Part shown: positions 24,171 through 32,460 of the stretch, one piece after another
Numbering within the stretch: position 1 is the first letter of the stretch
Layout: each line of letters opens with the position of its first letter
Origin: Ruminococcus sp.
GTDB lineage: Bacteria; Bacillota; Clostridia; Oscillospirales; Ruminococcaceae
Length of the DNA stretch: 64,000 nt
Direction of reading: 5' to 3'
Assembly (NCBI GenBank): GCA_017624895.1
Contig: JAGAMB010000005.1
Coordinates: 1-64,000, forward strand
Made by a program: the position numbers and the translations under genes
Notes under the pieces: generated by a model
The model's database searches: none
Told to the model about the DNA's origin: nothing
What the model saw: only the letters and a program-made list of their open reading frames with translations

Positions 24171-26609
24171 TTATTTTGCCACAATATTAACAAGCTTATT
24201 TGGTACATATATCTGTTTTACGATATTTTTACCCTCAACAGCAGCCTTTACATTCTCGTCTGCCATAGCCATTTCCATTACAACGTCCTTATCCTCATCA
24301 ACTGCAATGTTAAGCTTTGCCTTAACCTTTCCGTTAATCTGCACAACGATTTCGATTGTATCGTCCTTACAGAGAGCCTCATCGTAAACAGGCCAGCTTT
24401 CAAATGCAATAGTATCATTATGACCGAGGATATTCCAGATTTCTTCACCAAGATGAGGTGTGATGCAGGAAATCATCTTTATAAAGCCCTCAGCGTATTC
24501 CTTGGGACACTTGCCGAATTTGTAAGCCTCATTAACAAATATCATCATCTGACTGATAGCTGTATTGAACGCCAGCTTTTCATAGTCATCTGTTACCTTC
24601 TTTACTGTCTTGTGGTATACCTTTGTGAGATTTCCGTCATTGTCATCAGTAAGATTTTCTGCCTCTGTAAAGAAATTCCATACTCTGTTAATGAACTTTC
24701 TTGCGCCCTCTACACCCTTTGAATTCCATGGCTTGCTTACTTCAAGAGGTCCCATGAACATTTCATAAAGACGAAGTGTATCAGCGCCGAAATCTCTTAC
24801 TATATCAGATGGATTTACAACAAATTCAGGGAATCTCTTACCCATTTTGATACCGTTCTCACCAAGGATCATACCCTGATGAACAAGCTTCTTGAAAGGC
24901 TCCTTTGTAGGTGCTAAACCCTTATCGTAAAGGTATCTGTTCCAGATACGTGAATACATAAGGTGTCCGACAGCATGCTCAGGACCGCCTATGTAGAGGT
25001 CTACAGGCATCCAATGCTTCAGAAGCTCCTGATTTGCAAATTCCTTGTCGTTATTTGGATCAATATATCTGAAATAGTACCAGCTTGAACCGGCACTTCC
25101 GGGCATTGTTGATGTTTCGCGTGTACCCTTAATGCCGTTCTTGTCGTACTGCTTCCACTCAACAGCATTTTCAAGGGGAGCTTTTCCGTTCTTGCCCTTA
25201 TAATCGTCAAGCTCAGGAAGAATAAGCGGCAGCTCGCTGTCATCAAGAGAATGAATTTCGCCGTCCTCACCGTGAACAACGGGAACAGGCTCGCCCCAGT
25301 AACGCTGACGAGCGAATATCCATTCACGGAAATGATAATTGACAGTACGCTTTGCTCTGCCCATTTCTTCAAGCTTCTTTGTAATAGCTTCCTTTGCTTC
25401 TTCAACAGTAAGACCTGTAAATTCCTCGGAATTAATAAGCTTATAACCCTTTCCGAGATATCCCTGTTTTTCAAAGGCTGCCTCTGATACATCAACGTGA
25501 CCAAGCTTTTCATCGCCGTCAATTACCTGTATCATATCTATATTATGTGCTATCGCATACTCAAAATCACGCTGATCGTGGCTTGGTACCGCCATGACTG
25601 CACCTGTACCGTAGCTTGCAAGTACGAAATCACCGATAAACATTCTTACTTCCTTGCCATTTACAGGGTTTATACAGGTAACGCCTTTAAGCTCACAGCC
25701 GGATTTGGTCTTGTTAAGCTCAGTACGATCCATATCGTTTTTCTTTCTTGTTTCCTCGATATACGCCTTAACTTCATCAATATTTTCAACTCTGTCAAGG
25801 AGGCTCTCAGTAACAGCACCATCGGGAGCAAGAACCATAAATGTTATACCGTAGATTGTTTCAATACAAGTAGTGAAAATGGAGAACTTTCCGCCGCCTA
25901 CTATATCAAACTCTACCTCAACACCTGTTGATTTGCCGATCCAGTTGCGCTGAATTGCCTTTGTTGATTCAGGCCAGTCAATTTCATCAAGTCCCTCAAG
26001 GAGCTTTTCTGCAAATGCAGGCTGGTCGATTACCCACTGCTTCATATTCTTACGTACAACAGGATAGCCGCCTCTTTCAGATTTTCCATCAATAACCTCG
26101 TCGTTTGAAAGAACTGTTCCAAGCTCCTCACACCAGTTTACGGGCATATCAATATACTTTGCATATCCGTCCTCGTAAAGCTGCTTGAATATCCACTGTG
26201 TCCACTTGTAGAACTCCGGATCAGATGTGGCAATCATCTTTGACCAGTCATAATCAAAGCCAAGCTCTTTGAGCTGTGCTGAAAAAGTCTTGATATTCTC
26301 CTGTGTAAAGCCGTTGGGGTGATTTCCTGTTGTTACGGCATACTGCTCAGCAGGAAGTCCGAAAGAGTCATATCCCATAGGGTGAAGAACGTTATATCCC
26401 TGCATACGCTTCATACGTGAAACAATATCTGTTGCAGTATAACCTTCGGGATGACCTGCGTGGAGGCCTACACCGGACGGATAAGGGAACATATCAAGGG
26501 CATAGAACTTAGGCTTGCTGAAATCCCATACATCTGTCTTGAAGGTTTCATTTTTCTCCCAGTATTCCTGCCACTTTTTCTCAACCGATTTAAAATCATA
26601 TTTTGCCAT
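24171..26609 (-). CDS. leuS: Leucyl-tRNA synthetase
   Basis: 812 residues from ATG 26609 (AAGGA nine bases upstream). The HIGH-type motif is YPSGVGLHAGHP (about 44-55), the CP1 editing domain lies at about 220-415, and the second signature is GIKMGKRFPE (KMGKR rather than KMSKS; this variant occurs in clostridial enzymes, from memory). The C-terminal anticodon-binding domain and terminal extension are complete. It charges tRNA-Leu, including the CAG isoacceptor in this window. No T-box leader is seen. Confidence 0.97.
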   Translation of the reverse strand: MAKYDFKSVEKKWQEYWEKNETFKTDVWDFSKPKFYALDMFPYPSGVGLHAGHPEGYTATDIVSRMKRMQGYNVLHPMGYDSFGLPAEQYAVTTGNHPNGFTQENIKTFSAQLKELGFDYDWSKMIATSDPEFYKWTQWIFKQLYEDGYAKYIDMPVNWCEELGTVLSNDEVIDGKSERGGYPVVRKNMKQWVIDQPAFAEKLLEGLDEIDWPESTKAIQRNWIGKSTGVEVEFDIVGGGKFSIFTTCIETIYGITFMVLAPDGAVTESLLDRVENIDEVKAYIEETRKKNDMDRTELNKTKSGCELKGVTCINPVNGKEVRMFIGDFVLASYGTGAVMAVPSHDQRDFEYAIAHNIDMIQVIDGDEKLGHVDVSEAAFEKQGYLGKGYKLINSEEFTGLTVEEAKEAITKKLEEMGRAKRTVNYHFREWIFARQRYWGEPVPVVHGEDGEIHSLDDSELPLILPELDDYKGKNGKAPLENAVEWKQYDKNGIKGTRETSTMPGSAGSSWYYFRYIDPNNDKEFANQELLKHWMPVDLYIGGPEHAVGHLMYSRIWNRYLYDKGLAPTKEPFKKLVHQGMILGENGIKMGKRFPEFVVNPSDIVRDFGADTLRLYEMFMGPLEVSKPWNSKGVEGARKFINRVWNFFTEAENLTDDNDGNLTKVYHKTVKKVTDDYEKLAFNTAISQMMIFVNEAYKFGKCPKEYAEGFIKMISCITPHLGEEIWNILGHNDTIAFESWPVYDEALCKDDTIEIVVQINGKVKAKLNIAVDEDKDVVMEMAMADENVKAAVEGKNIVKQIYVPNKLVNIVAK

Positions 26610-26630
26610 TTTAATCAATCCTTACTTATA

Positions 26631-26996
26631 TTATTTTTTGAAAAGCTCTGATAACTCATTCCATTTATTTGTGAAATGCGCCTTTACATCGTTCTGAACA
26701 AGAAGCAGAACAACTGCACCTGCGTCTATGACCGCCTCAACAAGATAAATGGCTGTAGAGGGGAGATGCGTCAGGTTATATGGCATATTTCTTACAACTG
26801 TAAAGGCAACAAGTGCCGCAACTGCAATGTTAAGATATTGCAGACCGCTGAACATAGCCAATGCAGCCACTACCGCAAAAATTATTCCGCCTAAGTCGAA
26901 GCCGCCGCCTATTACCATATTGATAACAGTTTTCAGCACCAGATATATGCCTACGATTATGACATATGTTCTGCCCTTTTCATTGTTGGTTTTCAT
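26631..26996 (-). CDS. Small integral membrane protein, unknown
   Basis: 121 residues with four predicted TM helices (about 10-30, 33-50, 52-70 and 80-100). It is translationally coupled to rsfS (TGATG overlap) with GGAGGAG before the start. Lacks charged residues in the membrane and shows no transporter motif. Function is unknown; the same position near leuS suggests only operon membership. Confidence 0.75.
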   Translation of the reverse strand: MKTNNEKGRTYVIIVGIYLVLKTVINMVIGGGFDLGGIIFAVVAALAMFSGLQYLNIAVAALVAFTVVRNMPYNLTHLPSTAIYLVEAVIDAGAVVLLLVQNDVKAHFTNKWNELSELFKK

Positions 26997-27361
26997 CAAT
27001 TCTCCTCCTTAGTGAGAAGCGAGTCGATTTCAAGTCTTTCACCGTCAGCCCATAAGCCCTCAAGCTTGTAGAAATGGCGTGTTTCTTTGTAGAATACGTG
27101 AATGATAATATCACCATAGTCAAGGATTATCCACGTATTTCCTGTATCTGCCTCTCGTCTGATAGGCTCTATACCCTTCTGTGAAAGCTGAAATTCAACT
27201 TCGTCTGCAAGAGTACGCGTATGAGTATTACTTGTACCGTTGACGATTACGAAATAGTCAGCAAGAATAGTCAGATCACCGATTTTTATAGCCTGAATAT
27301 CCTCGCCTCTTTTTGCGTCAAGGGATTTGATTATAAGTTCAAGTTTTTCTTTATCTGTCAT
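26996..27361 (-). CDS. rsfS: Ribosomal silencing factor RsfS
   Basis: 121 residues from ATG 27361 (GGAAGGAAG upstream). Conserved core: GDLTILADYFVIVNGTSNTH, GNTWIILDYGDIIIHVFYKE and RHFYKLEGLWAD. Known: binds L14 on the 50S subunit and blocks subunit joining when nutrients are low. Its place after the LCP gene and near nadD/yqeK is typical in Firmicutes. Confidence 0.95.
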   Translation of the reverse strand: MTDKEKLELIIKSLDAKRGEDIQAIKIGDLTILADYFVIVNGTSNTHTRTLADEVEFQLSQKGIEPIRREADTGNTWIILDYGDIIIHVFYKETRHFYKLEGLWADGERLEIDSLLTKEEN

Positions 27362-27363
27362 AT

Positions 27364-28839
27364 TTAATCTTCCTTCCACCAAGGTTTTTTACTTGGATCT
27401 CTCATAGGCTCTGTTGAATCCTCAATTTCCTCAAGAGATGCTCCTGTGTCGTCATATAAATCATACTGATGATTGAGTACAAGCTCAACCATTGAGGTAT
27501 CATCCTGCGTCATACGCGTCTGATATGGACGGTAATAATTATTCAGCAGGTCAATAGTTTCCTGCTTGTGAACAGAATATACCGAATAACCGTTGCCGTC
27601 AGCGGCATAGAAAATTGCGTCCTCGCCGGGAATCATATCAACGCGGACATTTTCCATATCCACCGTTGAGGCAAAATCTGCAACCTTACTGAGGTCGCCG
27701 ATGGACAAATCGGTATACACAAGCTCTTTTTCGTATATTTCCTTGATATAACCGTAAAGCTTCAATCTGCCCTCATCCTTTACAATGGAGAAAAGCTTCT
27801 GCATTGCTGCCGCCATAAATCTGCGCTGATTTTGCATACGTCCAATATCGCCCTGCATCCACTCGCGGCGGAAACGGATAAACCACTCAGCCTGCTGTCC
27901 TGTAAGGGTAATATCTCCCTCAGGGATTATTTTGTCGTGTTCGTATATTATCTCGTTGTCGATCGTTATCGGAATACCGCCGATAAGATCTACGATTTCC
28001 ACAATATCAAAGCAAGCTGTTGTAATATATGCGTCAATAGGAATACCAAAGTTCTCCTGAACAGCATTTACAGTACGCTGAATAGGCGGCTGTATATTCG
28101 GATCGCCCATTGAATAGATACTGTTGAATTTTCTCGTAACGCTCCTTGTATAGTCAGGGAGGCAGGTATCACGGGGAATTTGCAGAATATTTATACCGGC
28201 GTGGCCAATATCAAACTGAACCACCCACATAACATCGGTGTTGAACTCCTCCTCGTCAAAGCCAAGGAAAAGTACGCTGTACTGACCTTCCACAAGCTGC
28301 GGCAGATCAAGTCCGTCATTAAGCTCCGGCAGATCCTGAGCTATCTCATCCTGCGGTTTAAGATTAAGCTTTACATTTTCCTTGTTAAGCTCACCCTCCA
28401 TAGCGGCAGGCTTTAAACTCTTTATATAATTGAATAAAGAAATATTACCGCCATTTTCTTTATCAACGAGAATAGGCATATTAAATACAAGTACAGCAGC
28501 TATAACAAAAGTCGATACAATAGAAATAATTTTCATTGATACATTAATGAGCTTTTCATATTTCTTTGCCTTTTTTGACTTCTTTGAAGTCTTTCTTCTT
28601 TGTTCAGCGCTGCGGTGCGGCACTTCACCGCCCCTTTTTGCTGTATCCGAAGCTTTGTAATGCGTCGGAGCAGCCTCGTAGCGTCCGCGGTATCCGGAAG
28701 GCTCCGCTTCGTATCGTCCACGGTATTCTGACTGTGCAGCCCCTGTATTCTCCCTACTACTGCTGCTGTCAACTCTTACAAGCTTTCCCAGCGGTTTATT
28801 CTGTTTAATGTCACCTGAATGAAAGTCCTTATTTTCCAT
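27364..28839 (-). CDS. LytR-CpsA-Psr (LCP) family cell-wall ligase
   Basis: 491 residues from ATG 28839 (GAGG upstream). A cytosolic, Arg/Ser/Tyr-rich N terminus of about 95 residues with repeats YRGRYEA precedes one TM helix (about 105-125). The LCP domain (about 190-440) has VLFLGFDE, the Arg/Asp-rich RDTCLPDY and FRREWMQGDIGRMQNQRRF motifs. Known: transfers polyprenyl-linked polymers such as teichoic acid or capsule to peptidoglycan outside the membrane. The N-terminal YRGRYEA repeats are unusual and may be a regulatory tail. Confidence 0.9.
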   Translation of the reverse strand: MENKDFHSGDIKQNKPLGKLVRVDSSSSRENTGAAQSEYRGRYEAEPSGYRGRYEAAPTHYKASDTAKRGGEVPHRSAEQRRKTSKKSKKAKKYEKLINVSMKIISIVSTFVIAAVLVFNMPILVDKENGGNISLFNYIKSLKPAAMEGELNKENVKLNLKPQDEIAQDLPELNDGLDLPQLVEGQYSVLFLGFDEEEFNTDVMWVVQFDIGHAGINILQIPRDTCLPDYTRSVTRKFNSIYSMGDPNIQPPIQRTVNAVQENFGIPIDAYITTACFDIVEIVDLIGGIPITIDNEIIYEHDKIIPEGDITLTGQQAEWFIRFRREWMQGDIGRMQNQRRFMAAAMQKLFSIVKDEGRLKLYGYIKEIYEKELVYTDLSIGDLSKVADFASTVDMENVRVDMIPGEDAIFYAADGNGYSVYSVHKQETIDLLNNYYRPYQTRMTQDDTSMVELVLNHQYDLYDDTGASLEEIEDSTEPMRDPSKKPWWKED

Positions 28840-28893
28840 TTTCATCCTCTTTTCGTTCTGTCAGGAATTTGCTGATTTATCGGCATATGCCCT

Positions 28894-29478
28894 TTACTTT
28901 TTTTCCGACTTTATAAGACGCGTGTAAAAATTATACCCCTCAACGGTGCAGGGCGGAACAAGTCCCCCTTTTTTAACAACCGATTTTATAGAAAAAACAA
29001 ATCCCTCAAGCATTGCAGCGTCAAGGCTGCTGTATGCCAGCTTGCGCATTTTATCTACATCTTTGTAGTTTCTGTCAGCTGATACAAGATCCCCCAGATA
29101 TACAATTTCTTCAAGTCGGGACATACCCGCCCTGCCGACTGTATGGAAACGGATGGAATTTATTATATCCAGATCCTCAACACCAAAAAAGCTTTTCACG
29201 AAATATGCGCCTGCAACCGCATGCCATAGGGAGCGTGTTTCAAGCTCCTCGCGGCATACTGTGAAACCGCTTTCCGCAATAAGACGCTGCTGCTCCTCAG
29301 GAGCAAGCTCCTTGCAGACATCGTGAAGAAGTCCTGCAAAATATGCTTTTTCGGGATCCTCGCCGTATTTTTCCGCAAGCTTTTTACACTCTGCCGCAAC
29401 ATTAAGAGAGTGCTGATATCTTTTGGAGGACAGATTATCCTTTAGATATTTTTTCTTCTCATCGGGATTATAGAACAA
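28894..29478 (-). CDS. yqeK: YqeK-type HD-domain Ap4A hydrolase
   Basis: About 194 residues. The HD domain shows H in KRYQHSLNVA, LLHDVCKEL, and RFHTVGR plus YLGDLVSADR, the pattern of YqeK. I chose TTG at 29478 because GAGG lies eight bases upstream; a GTG three codons earlier overlaps the GAGG itself. Known: symmetric cleavage of Ap4A to two ADP with iron. It overlaps nadD by 11 bases with this start, the usual nadD-yqeK order. Confidence 0.9.
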   Translation of the reverse strand: MFYNPDEKKKYLKDNLSSKRYQHSLNVAAECKKLAEKYGEDPEKAYFAGLLHDVCKELAPEEQQRLIAESGFTVCREELETRSLWHAVAGAYFVKSFFGVEDLDIINSIRFHTVGRAGMSRLEEIVYLGDLVSADRNYKDVDKMRKLAYSSLDAAMLEGFVFSIKSVVKKGGLVPPCTVEGYNFYTRLIKSEKK

Positions 29479-30079
29479 AGGTATCACCTCGATAAAGTTT
29501 TCTCAATGTAATATATTGTACTACATTTTCGTCAAGATAGCAAGAGATTTTTTCATTTTCTGCAATTTTTTTTCGTATTTCCGATGACGACATTTCTAAT
29601 GCCTCAACGGAACAGACAATAATTTCTCCGAATTTACGCAGATTTTCCGCTTTCTGTTCAAGAATATCACGATCGCCGTCATTTCTTGAAACAACCGCAA
29701 GTGTAACGCATTTCAAAATGTCCTCAAAGCGGTTCCATTGATCAAAGCAAAGCAGCATATCACTTCCCACAAGGAGAAAAAGCTCATCTTCAGAGAAGCG
29801 CCTGCGAAATTCCTCAACAGTATAAATCGTATAGCTTTTCCTGTCGTTTACAAGCTCATAATCGCAGGGAAAAAGTCTTTCATCCCTCTGACAGGCAAGA
29901 CGGAGCATTTCCATTCTGTCCTCACCTGATGCATATTCATCGCTTGAACGGTGGGGACTTATCCTTGACGGCACGAGATAAACTCTGTCAAGGTGAAGTA
30001 TATCCGCCGCGCTTTCCGCTAAGTGAATATGACCATTGTGAACAGGGTTGAAACTTCCGCCGTATATACCTATTCTCAT
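29468..30079 (-). CDS. nadD: Nicotinate-nucleotide adenylyltransferase
   Basis: 203 residues. GGSFNPVHNGHIHLAE carries the HxGH nucleotidyltransferase motif and SSSEIRKKI is the ISSTxIR-like C-terminal motif. It adenylates nicotinate mononucleotide in NAD synthesis. The start overlaps yhbY by 4 bases. Confidence 0.95.
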   Translation of the reverse strand: MRIGIYGGSFNPVHNGHIHLAESAADILHLDRVYLVPSRISPHRSSDEYASGEDRMEMLRLACQRDERLFPCDYELVNDRKSYTIYTVEEFRRRFSEDELFLLVGSDMLLCFDQWNRFEDILKCVTLAVVSRNDGDRDILEQKAENLRKFGEIIVCSVEALEMSSSEIRKKIAENEKISCYLDENVVQYITLRKLYRGDTFVL

Positions 30080-30378
30080 TTTGCCTTTGGGATATTTTCG
30101 ATAACAGGCTCTTTTGGATTGCGCTTGAAAAGCACGAATTTATTGCCGATAACCTGCACAACATCAGCACCTGTCTGTTCAGCCACAGCATCGGCAGCCT
30201 CTCTTGCAGTCCAGCCCGAATTTTCAAGAACTTTCAGCTTTATAAGCTCTCTTTTGCGGAGTGCCTCACCGATTTCCTTGCACATCATCTCTGTGACGCC
30301 GCCTTTGCCAATCTGGAATATAGTTTCGTATTCTGCCGCAATTCCGCGGAGATACGCTCTCTGTTTACTTGTAAGCAT
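30076..30378 (-). CDS. yhbY: YhbY-family CRM-domain RNA-binding protein
   Basis: 100 residues. LTSKQRAYLRGIAAEYETIF opens the CRM fold, GKGG matches the conserved GxxG loop, and IKLKVLENSGWT and VQVIGNKFVLFKRN follow. Known: associates with 50S precursors. Coupled to nadD by a 4-base overlap, the usual arrangement. Confidence 0.94.
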   Translation of the reverse strand: MLTSKQRAYLRGIAAEYETIFQIGKGGVTEMMCKEIGEALRKRELIKLKVLENSGWTAREAADAVAEQTGADVVQVIGNKFVLFKRNPKEPVIENIPKAK

Positions 30379-30383
30379 AATTA

Positions 30384-30953
30384 TTATCCTTTCGCTAACA
30401 TCTCATATAACGCTCTTAAAGCCGCGCCACGGTGGCTTACAGCATTTTTTTCCTCGGCTGTCATTTCAGCCATTGTCTTTTCGCCGCATACAAAAACGGG
30501 ATCATAGCCGAAGCCGTTTTCGCCTTTTTCTTCATAGCCGATTTTTCCAAGACACGCTCCGTTTACCGTAAAACTGCTGTTTTCGTCCACATATGCAATA
30601 ACGCATTGGAATGAAGCGTTTCTCTTATCGTCGGAAATATCCTTCATTTCATCAAGAAGCTTTGCACATTCCTGACCTTTCGGGGCATATCTTGCGGAAT
30701 ATACTCCCGGCCTGCCGTCAAGGGCATTTACACAAAGTCCGCTGTCATCGGCAAAAACGGGGATTTTTACAATGTCATACACCGCTTTTGCTTTTATCAT
30801 TGCATTTTCAGCGAATGTTACGCCGTTTTCATCGGGTTCGCAGTCAGCGCCTGCCTCACGCTGGGAGATAACCTCAATTCCGAGGGGAGCAAGGATTTCA
30901 GCCGCCTCACGGAGCTTATTGGCGTTATTGGTAGCAAAAACTATCTTATTCAT
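30384..30953 (-). CDS. rdgB: dITP/XTP pyrophosphatase (RdgB/HAM1)
   Basis: 189 residues from ATG 30953, which lies inside the end of ftsY. KIVFATNNANKLREAAEIL, FADDSGLCVNALDGRPGVYS and GFGYDPVF are the diagnostic motifs. It hydrolyses non-canonical purine triphosphates. Overlap of 8 bases with ftsY suggests coupling. Confidence 0.95.
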   Translation of the reverse strand: MNKIVFATNNANKLREAAEILAPLGIEVISQREAGADCEPDENGVTFAENAMIKAKAVYDIVKIPVFADDSGLCVNALDGRPGVYSARYAPKGQECAKLLDEMKDISDDKRNASFQCVIAYVDENSSFTVNGACLGKIGYEEKGENGFGYDPVFVCGEKTMAEMTAEEKNAVSHRGAALRALYEMLAKG

Positions 30954-32406
30954 CATCTCCGCCCTTTCTGCCGAAAAGTCTGCTGAAGAAGCCCTTCTTT
31001 TTCTTCTTTTCGGGCTTTTCATTCTCAGCCTCTACAGGCTCTGATTTCTCCTCTGCCGCCTGAGTTTCCTCAATTTCAGGTACTTCCTCAATTTCAGGTA
31101 CTTCCTCAATTTCAGGTACTTCCTCTATTTCAGGAACATCTTCAACCTCAGGAGTTTCTTCTATCTCAGCAATATACTCAACTTCGGGAGCAAGCTTAAC
31201 CTCAGGTCCGAGTTCTACTTCGGGAGCAAGCTCAACCTCAGGAATATCCGCAATTTCCTCGATTTCTTCAATTTCCTCAGTTTCCTCAACTTCGGGAGCT
31301 TCCTCAACTTCAGGGATATCTTCAACTTCGGGAGCTTCCTCTACCTCGGCAGCATCCTCAACATCTTCTGTTTCCTCGATTTCAGGAATATCCTCGATTT
31401 CAGGAATATCCTCAATCTCCGGTACTTCCTCAATTTCGGGAATTTCGTCTGTATTCTCGTTTTCTTCTGCTCTCTCGGCAGCATTACGCTTAGCCTCATC
31501 AATATCAAAGAGAGCGTCCACGAACATACGGCTGTCAAATGGCTGTAAATCGTCGATTTTTTCTCCTACACCGATAAGCTTAACAGGAATGCCAAGCTCA
31601 TTCTTGATTGAAATAACAATACCGCCTTTTGCCGTACCGTCAAGCTTTGTAAGTACAATACCCGTAATAGGCGCAGTTTCGCTGAAAAGCTTCGCCTGAC
31701 TTACTGCGTTCTGACCTGTTGTAGCGTCAAGAACGAGAAGGATCTCACGGGAGCAATCCCCTGCCTTGCTGTCGATAATACGATTGATTTTTTTAAGCTC
31801 CTCCATAAGATTTTTCTTGTTATGGAGTCTGCCTGCTGTATCAATTACAACTACATCACAGTTACGCGCCTTAGCCGCGTCAAGGGAGTCAAATACAACA
31901 GCTCCCGGATCGCTGCCCTCAGCGTGTTTTACTATCTCAACACCTGCACGGTCAGTCCATACCTGCAGCTGGTCAATAGCCGCCGCACGGAAAGTATCAG
32001 CCGCCGCAACAACTACCTTTTTGCCCTCCTGCTTGAACTGGTGGCAGAGCTTGCCGATAGTTGTAGTCTTACCTGCTCCGTTTACACCGATAACCATAAT
32101 TACAGCAGGTGATACGGACAAATCAAGTCCCGTATCGTTGCCCATAATGTCAGAAATAACCTCGTGGATAAGCTCCATTATATCGTTGGGATCGGTGATA
32201 CCTCTCTCCTTGACAAGCTTACGCACTCTGTCACATATTTCAACAGATGTATCAACGCCGATATCGCTCATTATCATCTGTTCTTCAAGCTCTTCAAAAA
32301 GCTCCTCGTCTATTTTAGTAAATGAATTGAATATACGCTGAAGTCCGCCGAGAAAGCTGTCCTTCGTTTTTTTCAGACCTTCAGCGATTTTAGTGAATAA
32401 TCCCAT
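30946..32406 (-). CDS. ftsY: Signal recognition particle receptor FtsY with C-terminal acidic and basic tail
   Basis: 486 residues. The NG domain spans about 1-303: N domain, Walker A GVNGAGKTTT (about 107-116), DTFRAAA, DTAGRLHNK and TKLDGTAKGG (about 253-262). Residues about 319-458 are Glu/Pro/Val/Ile repeats (VPEIEE, APEVEE). The protein ends KKKKKGFFSRLFGRKGG, resembling the membrane-binding start of E. coli FtsY (GFFSWLGFG, from memory). In most FtsY proteins the acidic and amphipathic parts precede NG; here they follow it. It docks SRP-ribosome complexes at the membrane. It is downstream of smc, the usual Firmicute order. Confidence 0.95.
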   Translation of the reverse strand: MGLFTKIAEGLKKTKDSFLGGLQRIFNSFTKIDEELFEELEEQMIMSDIGVDTSVEICDRVRKLVKERGITDPNDIMELIHEVISDIMGNDTGLDLSVSPAVIMVIGVNGAGKTTTIGKLCHQFKQEGKKVVVAAADTFRAAAIDQLQVWTDRAGVEIVKHAEGSDPGAVVFDSLDAAKARNCDVVVIDTAGRLHNKKNLMEELKKINRIIDSKAGDCSREILLVLDATTGQNAVSQAKLFSETAPITGIVLTKLDGTAKGGIVISIKNELGIPVKLIGVGEKIDDLQPFDSRMFVDALFDIDEAKRNAAERAEENENTDEIPEIEEVPEIEDIPEIEDIPEIEETEDVEDAAEVEEAPEVEDIPEVEEAPEVEETEEIEEIEEIADIPEVELAPEVELGPEVKLAPEVEYIAEIEETPEVEDVPEIEEVPEIEEVPEIEEVPEIEETQAAEEKSEPVEAENEKPEKKKKKGFFSRLFGRKGGDDE

Positions 32407-32460
32407 AATATCCTCCGTTTATGATGAATTAAAGGGGTTTTTATGATTTGTATGTGAAAT

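Noticed and set aside
26610..26640. T-box leader for leuS
   Set aside because: Only about 20 bases separate leuS from the upstream gene, with no T-box sequence.
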